Assembly: GCF_007970665.1 (NCBI RefSeq)
Contig: NZ_CP042430.1
Span: 5,022,001-5,086,000, forward strand
DNA from: Baekduia soli
GTDB lineage: Bacteria; Actinomycetota; Thermoleophilia; Solirubrobacterales; Solirubrobacteraceae
Reading direction: 5' to 3'
DNA: 64,000 nt
Shown here: positions 18,539 through 27,293 of the stretch, in pieces
Position numbering within the stretch: position 1 is the first letter of the stretch
How the letters are laid out: each line of letters opens with the position of its first letter
The notes under the pieces: model-generated
The model's database searches: none
Told to the model about the DNA's origin: nothing
The model's input: only the letters and a program-made list of their open reading frames with translations
Made by a program: the position numbers and the translations under genes

Positions 18539-19881
18539 CGCAGGCTGTGGCGCAGCTGCGGGTGCTGCGCGGAGTAGGCGTCGAAGATCCGCCTCGCGAC
18601 GGTGACCGACGGCACGAGCGGGTGGAGCGCGATGGCCTGGACCGCCAGCTCGCGCGAGCCGGAGACCGCCGCCTCGATGGTCGTACGCTCGACGTCCTTG
18701 ATGGTGGTGATCAGCCCGCGCGCATGGCCGGGGACGTCGCCGACCGCGGTCGGGACGATCCCGGTGGACCCGGCGATACACGGCACCTCCACCACCGCGC
18801 CGGCGTCGAGGAACGGCAGGCTGCTGGCATTGGCGGTGTTGAGGATCAGCACGCGGCCCTGGTTGCGCGCGATCGCCTCGACGACGGCGATCGCCTCCCC
18901 CTCGTAGCCCCCGGCGTCCATCTCGTGCTCGTCCCGCCCGTCGAGCCCGGCCGCGCTGCGGGCCTCCTCCATGTAGCGCGCCTCGCGTTCGCGGCGCGTC
19001 GCGTGCCAGGCGTGCAACGCGGCGGCGGGGCCGTCGCCGCCCGCGGCGTAGAAGGCGTGCTGCTGCTCGAGCAGGAACTCGCCTCGCGACTGCAGGCTCG
19101 AGCGCACCGCACCCACCGCATCCGAGGCGTAGTAATAGAAGTACAGGTACTCGTTGGGGATCATCCCCAGCGAGCGCAGCCACTCCCCGCCGAAGAGGCG
19201 GCCCTCCTCGAAGCTCTCCAGGCGCGCGTCGTCGGCGAGCAGGTCCGGCAGCAGGTCGCGCTCGCCGTCGCGGACGGCGCGCAGCCAGCCGAGGTGGTTC
19301 AGGCCGAAGTAGTCGAACCACAGGTCCTCGGGGTTGCGGCGCAGCGCTCTGGCCACCCGGCGGCACAGCGCGGTCGGCGAGTCGCAGATCCCCACGACGC
19401 GCCCGCCGAGCACGCCCTGGATGGCCTCGGTCACCAGGCCGGCCGGGTTGGTGAAGTTGACGAACCAGGCCCGCGGGGCGTGGCGCGCGACCGCCTCGGC
19501 CAGCTCGAGCATGACCGGGACGGTCCGCAGCGCGAAGCAGAGGCCGCCCGGGCCGGTGGTCTCCTGCCCGACGACTCCGGCGTTCAGCGGGACGCGCTCG
19601 TCGATGACGCGCCCCTCCAGCTCACCGACCCGGATCGCGCAGAACACGAAATCCGCGCCCTCCAGGGCCTCCTCGAGCCGCGTGGTGCAGGTGAAGGGCA
19701 GCAGCACCCCGCCGGAGGCCGCGGCCTGCCCCTGCAGGACGACGCTGATGCGGTTCAGCCGCTCGCTGCTGATGTCGTAGAGCGCGAGCTCGTCGACCCC
19801 GAGCCGCGGCGCACAGGCCAGCAGCGCGTCATACAGCATCGGGACGCGGAAGCCGCCGCCGCCCAGGATGGTGATCTTCAC
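18535..19881 (-). CDS. glycoside hydrolase family 4 enzyme
   Basis: The 448-residue protein is NAD- and Mn-dependent GH4. It has MKITILGGGGFRVPML (Rossmann motif), NFTNPAGLVTEAI, the metal-site cysteine in GICDSPTALC, and GLNHLGW with a catalytic-region histidine. The family cleaves glycosides by transient oxidation at C3. The CDSP tetrapeptide does not match the CNVP of classic 6-phospho-beta-glucosidases, and no PTS genes are present, so the substrate may be unphosphorylated. The upstream gap (19882-19984) contains GGAAC-GGGT-GTTCC at 19936-19949, a possible operator. Confidence 0.92.
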   Translation of the reverse strand: MKITILGGGGFRVPMLYDALLACAPRLGVDELALYDISSERLNRISVVLQGQAAASGGVLLPFTCTTRLEEALEGADFVFCAIRVGELEGRVIDERVPLNAGVVGQETTGPGGLCFALRTVPVMLELAEAVARHAPRAWFVNFTNPAGLVTEAIQGVLGGRVVGICDSPTALCRRVARALRRNPEDLWFDYFGLNHLGWLRAVRDGERDLLPDLLADDARLESFEEGRLFGGEWLRSLGMIPNEYLYFYYYASDAVGAVRSSLQSRGEFLLEQQHAFYAAGGDGPAAALHAWHATRREREARYMEEARSAAGLDGRDEHEMDAGGYEGEAIAVVEAIARNQGRVLILNTANASSLPFLDAGAVVEVPCIAGSTGIVPTAVGDVPGHARGLITTIKDVERTTIEAAVSGSRELAVQAIALHPLVPSVTVARRIFDAYSAQHPQLRHSLR

Positions 19882-19984
19882 GGCCGCGAGGGTACCACTG
19901 GTGTGCGTTGCTGCAAGAAGATGATCGAAGATGGTGGAACGGGTGTTCCGGCGATCGCGGGCTCCGCAGGCGCGGATCGGCCGA

Positions 19985-20950
19985 TCAGGCGTAGACGTCC
20001 GGGTTGGCGACCGCCGGGGCGCGGCGGCCGGACAGGACCTCGGCCAGCCCGCCGGCCAGCAGCTGGAAGGTCCGCCGCCGGGCCGCCGGGGTCAGCGCGA
20101 GGGCGTGTGGCGAGCAGAGCACCTCGGCACGCCGGAAGATCGGATGGCCCGGATCCGGTGGCTCGGGGTCGAACACGTCGAGCCCGACGCCGGCCAGGAT
20201 GCCGGCCGCCAGCGCGCCCTCGAGCTCGTCCAGAGGGGCGACCGCTCCGCGGCTGACGTTGACGAGGCGCAGGCCCGGGCGCGCGGTGGCCAACAGCGTG
20301 CGGTCGATGAGGCCGCGGGTGGCGGCGGTCAGGGGAACGTGCAGGGTCAGGTAGTCCGCCGCCGCGACCGCCGCGCGCAGCGGCGCGGCCCGGACGCCCG
20401 CCGGCAGCCCGGCGCCCGCCGGATCCAGGGCGGGATCGACGGCGAGAACGTCCATGCCGAAGGCGACCCCGAGCTGCGCCACACGCCGCCCGATGCGCCC
20501 CGCGCCGACGACGGCCAGGGTCGCGCCGGCGAGATCCCCCAGGGCGATCCGGTCACGACCGTCCCAGTCGCCCTCGCGCACGAGCGCATCGAGCTCGCCC
20601 AGGCGCTTGGCCAGCGCGAGCAGCAGCGCCAGCGTGCCTTCGGAGACGGCGTCGACAGCGCCGTCGGGCACGACGACCACCGCGACGCCGCAGCGCGTCG
20701 CCGCCGCCAGGTCGATGCCGTCGACACCGATGCCGTTGCGTCCGATGGCCCGCAGCCGCGGCGCGGCCGCGATGAGCTCCGCGGGCACCCTCGTCGGGCC
20801 CCGTGCGATGAGGACGTCGGCATCGGCCAGCAGCGGCAGGAGCGTCGCCGGCTCGCCGTCAGGGGCCTCGACGAGGTCCCCCAGCGATCCGAGCAGATCG
20901 GGGCCGGGCTCCGGCAGCGGGCCGGCACAGACGATCCGCGACCGGCTCAC
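19985..20950 (-). CDS. D-2-hydroxyacid dehydrogenase (NAD-dependent)
   Basis: The 321-residue enzyme has a GAGRIGRRVAQLG cofactor motif (about residue 150). The catalytic triad is all present: Arg in NVSRGAV, Glu in DVFDPEPP, and His in CSPHALALT. The GTG start overlaps the aldolase stop. In this operon it may reduce a 2-keto acid released by the aldolase, or oxidise a 2-hydroxy acid intermediate. Phosphoglycerate-dehydrogenase-like naming would be too specific because no ACT domain is present. Confidence 0.92.
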   Translation of the reverse strand: MSRSRIVCAGPLPEPGPDLLGSLGDLVEAPDGEPATLLPLLADADVLIARGPTRVPAELIAAAPRLRAIGRNGIGVDGIDLAAATRCGVAVVVVPDGAVDAVSEGTLALLLALAKRLGELDALVREGDWDGRDRIALGDLAGATLAVVGAGRIGRRVAQLGVAFGMDVLAVDPALDPAGAGLPAGVRAAPLRAAVAAADYLTLHVPLTAATRGLIDRTLLATARPGLRLVNVSRGAVAPLDELEGALAAGILAGVGLDVFDPEPPDPGHPIFRRAEVLCSPHALALTPAARRRTFQLLAGGLAEVLSGRRAPAVANPDVYA

Positions 20951-21708
20951 GTCGCGTGCACGGCGGCTGCCGCGGCGCGGGCGCCGGCGACCATGAGCGT
21001 CGAGTCCGAGCCCACGGCGATCAGCGTGAAGCCCAGCGCCAGCATGCCCGGCACCGCCTCGTGCCCGGGCACGAGGATGCCGGCCGCCTTCCCGTGGGCG
21101 TCAGCGGCGGCGACGACGGTCCGCAGCGCCTGCTGGAACTCCGGGGCATCGACGCGACCGAAGGCGCCCATGGCATGCGACAGGTCGCCCGGGCCGACGA
21201 AGAGGGCGTCGACGCCATCCAGCGCTGCGATGTCCCCGGCCGCGGCCACCGCGGCCGGAGTCTCGATCTGCACGATCCCCACCGTGTGCCGCGCGGCCTC
21301 GGCGATGGCCTGCGGCCGGGTGCCGAACGCGCAGGCGCGGTTGTAGGTCGCCACGCCGCGGTCCCCGTGGGGCGCGTAGTGCAGGTGGGCGACCGCCGCA
21401 CGCGCCTCCTGCACGCCGTCGATCCGCGGGACCATGATGCCCTCGGCGCCGAGGTCGAGCGCCCGCCCGGCGCGGGGCCGTTCGGCCGATTCGACGCGCA
21501 CGACGGCGTGGACGCCGCCGGCCCGCGCGCCGTGCAGCTGGGCGAGCAGGTCGCCCTCGGAGCCCGATCCGTGCTCGAGGTCGATGAGCACCCAGTCCAG
21601 CCCGGCCACCCCGCAGGCCTCGGCGGCGAGCGCCGAGCCCAGGTTCAGGAACGTCCCGGCCAGGACGTCCCCGCGGCGCAGCCGCTCGCGCAGGCCGGTG
21701 GCGCCCAT
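20947..21708 (-). CDS. HpcH/HpaI-family aldolase
   Basis: This 253-residue class II pyruvate aldolase has DWVLIDLEHG near residue 45, RVES, GAEGIMVPRI, QIETPAAV (metal-binding Glu) and FVGPGDLSHAMG (metal-binding Asp). The family cleaves 2-keto-3-deoxy sugar acids or 4-hydroxy-2-oxo acids into pyruvate plus an aldehyde. The start overlaps the IolD stop by one base (TGATG). It may replace the class II DhaP aldolase IolJ of canonical inositol degradation. Confidence 0.92.
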   Translation of the reverse strand: MGATGLRERLRRGDVLAGTFLNLGSALAAEACGVAGLDWVLIDLEHGSGSEGDLLAQLHGARAGGVHAVVRVESAERPRAGRALDLGAEGIMVPRIDGVQEARAAVAHLHYAPHGDRGVATYNRACAFGTRPQAIAEAARHTVGIVQIETPAAVAAAGDIAALDGVDALFVGPGDLSHAMGAFGRVDAPEFQQALRTVVAAADAHGKAAGILVPGHEAVPGMLALGFTLIAVGSDSTLMVAGARAAAAAVHAT

Positions 21709-23600
21709 CAGCCGTGGAAGCGCTGCAGGCGCGCGCGGTCGTCCTCGTAGGCGGCGCGCCGCTCGCGCACCCCGGGATCGTCGGAGACCTCGGCCGGTGC
21801 CACGTCCCACCACACCCCGCCCGGCGGGAGGTCGTGGTGGGGCACCGTCTCGACGACGATGACCACCGGGCCCCGCGCCGCTCGGGCCGCATCCAGCGCC
21901 GCGGCGACCTCCGCCGCCGTCCGCGCCTGGTATGCCTGCGCGCCGAAGCCGCGGGCCGTGGCCGCCAGATCGAGCGCGATGTACTCGCCCTCCAGGCCCG
22001 CGCCCTGCAGCGGCCCGTCGCCGTTGCGGGCGCGCGCGCGGAACTCGTTGCCGAACTCCTGTCCGGCGCGCGCCACCTGCAGGCGCCGGATGCACTGGAA
22101 GCCGTGGTTCTCGGAGACCACCACCGTGATCGCCATGCCCTCCTGGGCGGCGGTCACGAGCTCGGTCGGGTTCATGAGGTAGGTCCCGTCGCCGACGAAG
22201 GCGATCACCTCGCCATCGGGTTGGGCCAGGCGCACGCCGAGGGCGGCAGGGATCTCGTAGCCCATGCACGAGAAGCCGAACTCGAGGTGGCAGTGACGCG
22301 CGCCCGTGGCGTCCCAGACCTTGAGCAGATCGCCGGGCGGTCCGCCGGCGGCGGCGACGATCGTGTCGCCCGGGCAGGCGTGCTCCTGCAGGATCCCGAT
22401 GAGCCGGCCCTGGGTCATCGCCTCCGCGCCGTCGCCGGCCAGCGCGGCCGACCGTCGCGCCGTCCACTCGGTGCGGCGGGGCTGCACCGCCTCACGGCGT
22501 CCCTCCTGCGGCGCGGCGCCGGCCGCCACCGCGGCGGCCTCCAACGCCGCCAGCGTGTCCCGGGCATCGCCGATCACCGGCAGCGCCCCCAGCTTGTGCG
22601 CGTCCCGGCCATCGACGTTGATCGCCACGACGGTCACGTCGGGGTCTTGGAAGAGCGAGTGCGACCCGGTGGCGAAGTCGGTCAGCCGCGTGCCGACGGC
22701 GATCACGAGGTCGGCCTCGGCCGCGGTCGCATTGGCGGCCGGATTGCCCTCCAGGCCGAGCCCGCCCAGGGCCCACCATGCGTCCTCCTCCACGGCGCCC
22801 TTGCCCGCGAAGGTCTCCACGACGGGGATGCCGAGTCGCTCGGCCAGCGACGCGAGCGTCCCCTGCGCCTCGCTGTAGTGCACGCCTCCGCCGGCGATGA
22901 TGATCGGCCGGCGGGCGGCCGCCAGCGCCGCGCCGGCCCGGGCCAGCGCCTCGGGCTCGGCCGGCGGCCGGGCGATCCGCCAGGTACGAGGCTCGAACAG
23001 GGCGATGGGGAAGTCATAGGCCTCGGACTGGACGTCCTGGGGCAGCGCCAGCGTCACGGCTCCGGCGTCGACGGGGCTCGTCAGCACGCGCATGGCCTCG
23101 GGCAGCGCGGTGAGCAGCGCCTCGGGCCGCGTCACGCGGTCGAAGTGGCGCGAGACGGGACGGAAGCAGTCGTTGACGCTGACGTCCCCGGCGCTCGGAT
23201 GCTCGAGCTGCTGGAGCACCGTGCCCTGACGGCGCGTCGCGTAGGTGTCGGAGGGCAGCAGCAGAACCGGCAGGCGGTTGACCGTCGCCAGCGCGGCCCC
23301 CGTGACCATGTTCGTCGCGCCCGGGCCGATCGAGCTCGTGCAGGCGAGCGTCGCGGTGCGGCGCATCGCCTTGGCGTAGCCGACGGCCATGTGCACCATC
23401 GACTGCTCGTTGCGCGCCTGCACGAAGGGCAGCTCGGCGCCGGCGGCCTGCAGCGCCTGACCCATCCCGGCGACGTTGCCGTGGCCGAAGATCCCGGCGA
23501 CGGCGGGCACGAGCCGCGCCACGCGGCCGTCGCGCTCGCTGTGCTGGACGGCCAGGTACCGGACCATCGCCTGGGCGGTGGTGAGCCTGATGGTCTTCAT
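21708..23600 (-). CDS. iolD: 3D-(3,5/4)-trihydroxycyclohexane-1,2-dione acylhydrolase
   Basis: The 630-residue ThDP-dependent enzyme matches IolD in length and layout. The N-terminal PYR domain has GIFGHGNVAGMGQAL and the RNEQSMVHMA glutamate. The C-terminal PP domain has EFGFSCMGYEIPAALGVRLA and the Mg-ThDP motif GDGTYLMNP. IolD hydrolytically opens the cyclohexanedione ring to 5-deoxy-glucuronate in inositol catabolism. This is the most specific gene in the operon and anchors the prediction that the pathway passes through an inositol-type ring. Confidence 0.93.
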   Translation of the reverse strand: MKTIRLTTAQAMVRYLAVQHSERDGRVARLVPAVAGIFGHGNVAGMGQALQAAGAELPFVQARNEQSMVHMAVGYAKAMRRTATLACTSSIGPGATNMVTGAALATVNRLPVLLLPSDTYATRRQGTVLQQLEHPSAGDVSVNDCFRPVSRHFDRVTRPEALLTALPEAMRVLTSPVDAGAVTLALPQDVQSEAYDFPIALFEPRTWRIARPPAEPEALARAGAALAAARRPIIIAGGGVHYSEAQGTLASLAERLGIPVVETFAGKGAVEEDAWWALGGLGLEGNPAANATAAEADLVIAVGTRLTDFATGSHSLFQDPDVTVVAINVDGRDAHKLGALPVIGDARDTLAALEAAAVAAGAAPQEGRREAVQPRRTEWTARRSAALAGDGAEAMTQGRLIGILQEHACPGDTIVAAAGGPPGDLLKVWDATGARHCHLEFGFSCMGYEIPAALGVRLAQPDGEVIAFVGDGTYLMNPTELVTAAQEGMAITVVVSENHGFQCIRRLQVARAGQEFGNEFRARARNGDGPLQGAGLEGEYIALDLAATARGFGAQAYQARTAAEVAAALDAARAARGPVVIVVETVPHHDLPPGGVWWDVAPAEVSDDPGVRERRAAYEDDRARLQRFHG

Positions 23601-23610
23601 CGTGCGCCTC

Positions 23611-25029
23611 TCAATCCACGTCGTGGAAGACCACGGCCTTGAGCTCGGTCATCTCCTGCACCGCGTACCGCGGCCCCTCCTTGCCGATGCCGCTGCCCTT
23701 CAGGCCGCCGTAGGGCATCGGGTCGGCGCGCCACAGCGGCGTCCAGTTCACGTGCAGCGCCCCGCAGTCGACGTCGCGCACGAAGCGCAGCGCCGCCTGG
23801 ATGTCGCGGGTGAACACGCCGGCGCCGAGGCCGTAGCTGGTGTCGTTGGCCACCCGGATCGCCTCGGCCACCCCGTCGACCGTGGTCACGGCGATGGCCG
23901 GGCCGAACAGCTCGTCCTGGCTGAGCGGATCGCTCGGGTCGACGCCGTCGACCACCGCCGGCGACACAAGCGCGCCGTCGCGCTCGCCGCCGGTCAGCAG
24001 GCGGGCGCCGCGCGCGCCGGCCGCAGCCACGACGGTCTGGACGCGCCGTGCCTCGTCCTCGCTGATGAGGGGGCCCATCGTCGTGCCGTCGGCCAGCGGG
24101 TCACCCGGGCGGATCGCGTCGACCTGCGGCAGCAGGGCGTCGAGCAGGTCGCCATGCACCGCGCGGTCGACGAGCACCCGCTGCACCGAGATGCACACCT
24201 GGCCGGCGTTGGCGTACCCGCCGGTGGCGATGGCCCGTGCGGCCTGGTCGAGATCGGCGTCGGCCAGCACGAGCGTCGGGCAGCTGGCCCCGAGCTCCAG
24301 CGACAGGCGCTTGACGCCCGCCACCGCGGCGATCCGCTCACCCACCGCGGTGGAGCCGGTGAACGACACCTTGCGCACCCGGTGGTCGCGGCACAGCAGC
24401 GGGCCGAGGCGGCCTCCCGCTCCGGTCAGGCACTGCAGCGCGTGGTCGGGCAGGCCGGCGCCGACCAGCAGCTCGGTGAGCGCCAGTGCCGTGAGCGGCG
24501 TCTGGGTGGCCGGCTTGAGGATCACCGCGTTGCCGGCGGCCAGCGCCGGGGCGACCTTGTGCAGGACCAGCAGCAGCGGGAAGTTGAACGGGGCGATCGC
24601 CACGACGACGCCGCACGGCTGGCGCAGGGTGAAGCCCAGCTTGCCGACGGCCCCGGGGCTCGCGTCCAGCGGCAGCGTCTCGCCGTGCATCCGTGCGCCC
24701 TCGGCGGCACTGACGCGCAGCAGCTCACCGGCGCGGCCGGCCTCGCCGCGCGCCTCGGTCAGCGTCTTGCCCGATTCCCGGGCGATCGTCCGCGCCAGGT
24801 CCTCGACCTTGGCGTCGGCGCGGTCGGCCGCCCGGCGGAGGATCGCCGTGCGCTCGGCGCCGGGCAGCGCACGCATGGCCGCCGCGCCCGCCACGGCCGC
24901 CCGCAGCGCGCGCTCGACCTCGGCCGGGGTGGCCTCCGGGACCGTGCCCACCGGCTCGCCGTCGAACGGGCTGACGACCGTCGCGTCCTCGCGCCCGATC
25001 CACTCCCCCGCCACGTACATGGCGCTCAC
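23611..25029 (-). CDS. aldehyde dehydrogenase (NAD(P)-dependent)
   Basis: The 472-residue ALDH-superfamily enzyme has the catalytic Cys in NAGQVCISVQR (about residue 280), the general-base Glu in SLELGASCP, the FTGSTAVGERI cofactor loop and the PFNFPLLLVLHK segment. It resembles lactaldehyde or glyceraldehyde dehydrogenases more than the CoA-acylating IolA, whose methylmalonate-semialdehyde motifs are not evident. It probably oxidises the aldehyde released by the aldolase. The GTG start overlaps the stop of the preceding dehydrogenase gene. Confidence 0.92.
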   Translation of the reverse strand: MSAMYVAGEWIGREDATVVSPFDGEPVGTVPEATPAEVERALRAAVAGAAAMRALPGAERTAILRRAADRADAKVEDLARTIARESGKTLTEARGEAGRAGELLRVSAAEGARMHGETLPLDASPGAVGKLGFTLRQPCGVVVAIAPFNFPLLLVLHKVAPALAAGNAVILKPATQTPLTALALTELLVGAGLPDHALQCLTGAGGRLGPLLCRDHRVRKVSFTGSTAVGERIAAVAGVKRLSLELGASCPTLVLADADLDQAARAIATGGYANAGQVCISVQRVLVDRAVHGDLLDALLPQVDAIRPGDPLADGTTMGPLISEDEARRVQTVVAAAGARGARLLTGGERDGALVSPAVVDGVDPSDPLSQDELFGPAIAVTTVDGVAEAIRVANDTSYGLGAGVFTRDIQAALRFVRDVDCGALHVNWTPLWRADPMPYGGLKGSGIGKEGPRYAVQEMTELKAVVFHDVD

Positions 25030-26213
25030 GCCACCGACCTCCTCGGGATGTCATCGCCGACCGCGACCCAGCCCTCGACCTCGACTGAGCGCGCCATCGC
25101 CGCCACGACCCGCGCGGCCGCCAGCGCGTCGGTCGCCTCCGGCGCACGCGGCATGCCGTCGCGGATCGACTCCAGAAAGCCGCGGGCCTCGATCACCTTC
25201 AGGTCGGAGAACCCCATCGCGTTGCCCGCTCCGGGCTGGAAGGCGGCGAAGTCGGGATGGTGGGGCGCGGCGTACACGGTGGCGTAGCCCCCGTCCTCGC
25301 CCGGCGCGGGGCGCCGGTGGCGGCGCAGCTCGTTGAGCCGTTCGAAGCTCCACGACAGCGCGCCGTCGGTTCCGTGGACGTCGAACTCCATGGCGGCGTG
25401 CGGTCCCGTGGCCACCCGGCTGACCTCGAGCGTGCCCCGCAGCCCGCCCTCGAACTCGACCAGGGCCGCGGCCCAGTCCTCGTTCTCGACGCGGGCGCGC
25501 GGGCCGTCGGGCGCGACCGCGAAGTGGGTGGCGGTGCCTGGTGGCAGCAGCGGCCGCTCGGCGATGATCGTGGCGCTCTGCGCGCACACGCGGACGATCG
25601 GACCCACGAGCAGGTGGGCCATGTCGACCACGTGCGACATCAGGTCGCCCAGGACGCCGAGGCCGGCCTGCTCGCGCAGGAAGCGCCAGGTCAGGGCGCC
25701 GTCGGGATGGCTGGCGTAGTCGCACAGGAACGCGCCGCGGTAGCGGGTCAGCGGACCCAGCTCACCGCCGGCCAGCAGCCCGGCCGCGTGCTGAACCAGC
25801 GGCGCATGGCGGTAGTTGAAGCCGACCGTCGTCATGATGCCCGCCGCGGCGCAGGCCTCGGCGATCTCGGCGGTCTCATGCGGCCAGAGCCCGAGCGGCT
25901 TCTCCCCCCACACGTGCTTGCCGGCCGCGGCGGCGGTGAGCGCCATCTCCCGATGCAGCGCGTTGGGAGCCGTCAGGCTGACCGCCTCGACCTCGGGATG
26001 CGCGATGACCGCCCGCCAGTCGGAGGTCGCCTGCTCGTAGCCGAGCTCGCGCACGGCCCGCTCGGCGCGTCCCGGCGCATCGTCGGCAGCGATGACGAGC
26101 CGGGGCTCGAGGCCCAGCGCCGGGAAGTGGCCGCTCACCCGGCGGTAGGCGGCGCTGTGCATCGCGCCCATCCAGCCCGCGCCCAGCAGCCCGATCCCGA
26201 TCTGTCGACCCAC
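25026..26213 (-). CDS. Gfo/Idh/MocA-family oxidoreductase (inositol 2-dehydrogenase-like)
   Basis: The 395-residue enzyme has the N-terminal Rossmann motif GLLGAGWMGAMHSAAYRRV, the conserved GEKPLGLWPHE with the catalytic EKP lysine, and a C-terminal beta-sheet domain with GDLMSHVVDMAHLLVG (the D-x3-H pair). The family oxidises inositols, glucosides and related sugars. Beside IolD it is the best candidate for an IolG-type first step. A LacI-type half-site lies about 40 bp upstream. Confidence 0.92.
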   Translation of the reverse strand: MGRQIGIGLLGAGWMGAMHSAAYRRVSGHFPALGLEPRLVIAADDAPGRAERAVRELGYEQATSDWRAVIAHPEVEAVSLTAPNALHREMALTAAAAGKHVWGEKPLGLWPHETAEIAEACAAAGIMTTVGFNYRHAPLVQHAAGLLAGGELGPLTRYRGAFLCDYASHPDGALTWRFLREQAGLGVLGDLMSHVVDMAHLLVGPIVRVCAQSATIIAERPLLPPGTATHFAVAPDGPRARVENEDWAAALVEFEGGLRGTLEVSRVATGPHAAMEFDVHGTDGALSWSFERLNELRRHRRPAPGEDGGYATVYAAPHHPDFAAFQPGAGNAMGFSDLKVIEARGFLESIRDGMPRAPEATDALAAARVVAAMARSVEVEGWVAVGDDIPRRSVA

Positions 26214-26250
26214 GCGACCTCGTCTCCTCCCCGGCGGCGACCGCCGCCGT

Positions 26251-26267
26251 GTGGCAACGATTGCACA
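26251..26267. promoter_or_regulatory. LacI-type operator candidate upstream of the Gfo/Idh/MocA gene
   Basis: GTGGCAACGATTGCACA contains GCAA-CGA-TTGC. Its GTGGCAACG half is identical to the half-site overlapping the lacI start region at 28367-28375, read on the - strand. It lies in the only sizeable gap near the head of the operon (26214-26282), so a second LacI-controlled promoter may exist here. Confidence 0.45.
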
Positions 26268-26282
26268 GCGCGGCGCCGCGCG

Positions 26283-27293
26283 TCAATTCCCGCCATCGTC
26301 GGCGGCGAACGCCGCGTCGAAGCGCTGACCCGAGGGTGTGCGCTGCAGCGAACGCACGAATCGGAGCGCGTCTTGAGCAGCGAGCTCGCGGTCCATGCCG
26401 GCGTCCTCCCACTCGATGGCGATCGGCCCGTCATAGCCGACGTCGTCGAGCGCGCGGATGATCTCCTCGAAGTCGATCTGGCCACGGCCGGTCGAGCGGA
26501 AGTCCCAGCCGCGGCGCCCGTCGCCGAAGGGCAGGTGGGACGAGAGGAGGCCGTTGCGCCCGTCCAGGCGCAGGGCGGTGTCCTTGGCATGGACGTTGAT
26601 GATCCGCCCACCGTGGGCCCGGACGAAGCCCGCCGGATCCACGTGCTGCCAGTGCAGGTGGCTCGGGTCGAAGTTCAGCGCGAAGGCGGGATGGTCGAGC
26701 GCGGCGAATGCCCGCTCGGTGGTCCAATGGTCGTAGGCGATCTCGCCCGGATGGACCTCCAGCGCGAACCGCACCCCCTCGGCCGCGAACACGTCGAGGA
26801 TCGGCCTCCAGCGCTCGGCGAAGTCTGCGTAGCCCGCGTCGACGGCCGTGTCGGAGATCGGCGGGAAGCCGGCGAGCGCGTGCCAGATCGCCGAGCCGGT
26901 GAACCCGACCACGACCTGGGCGCCGATCGCTGCCGCCGCTCGCGCGGTGTCGGCCATTTCGGCCGCCGCGCGGCGCCGCACGCCCTCGGGCTCGCCGTCG
27001 CCCCACACGCGCGCGGGCAGGATGGCGCGGTGGCGGGCGTCGATCGGCACGTCGCAGACGGCCTGCCCGACGAGGTGCGCCGCGATCGCCGAGCACACCA
27101 GTCCGCAGCGCTCGAGCAGCCGGCGGCGCGCGATGACGTAGGGCGGGTCCGACAGCGCCCGGGCGACGTCGTAGTGCTCGCCCCAGCAGCAGAGCTCCAG
27201 CCCGTCGAACCCCCACGCGGCGGCCCGGGCCGCGACCGACCGCAGGGGACGATCGGCCCATTGACCGGTGAAGAGGCTCACGGGGCGGCTCAT
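26283..27293 (-). CDS. sugar phosphate isomerase/epimerase-family TIM-barrel enzyme (IolE/IolI-like)
   Basis: This 336-residue AP-endonuclease-2/xylose-isomerase-like barrel shows metal ligands in the usual order: Glu in FALEVHPGEI, Asp and His in NFDPSHLHWQH, His in INVHAKDT and a C-terminal Glu in AIEWEDAG. In an IolD operon it may be the inosose dehydratase (IolE) or isomerase (IolI). In systems with Gfo/Idh/MocA and GH4 such enzymes also act on 3-keto glycosides. ATG at 27293 overlaps the lacI stop. Confidence 0.87.
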   Translation of the reverse strand: MSRPVSLFTGQWADRPLRSVAARAAAWGFDGLELCCWGEHYDVARALSDPPYVIARRRLLERCGLVCSAIAAHLVGQAVCDVPIDARHRAILPARVWGDGEPEGVRRRAAAEMADTARAAAAIGAQVVVGFTGSAIWHALAGFPPISDTAVDAGYADFAERWRPILDVFAAEGVRFALEVHPGEIAYDHWTTERAFAALDHPAFALNFDPSHLHWQHVDPAGFVRAHGGRIINVHAKDTALRLDGRNGLLSSHLPFGDGRRGWDFRSTGRGQIDFEEIIRALDDVGYDGPIAIEWEDAGMDRELAAQDALRFVRSLQRTPSGQRFDAAFAADDGGN

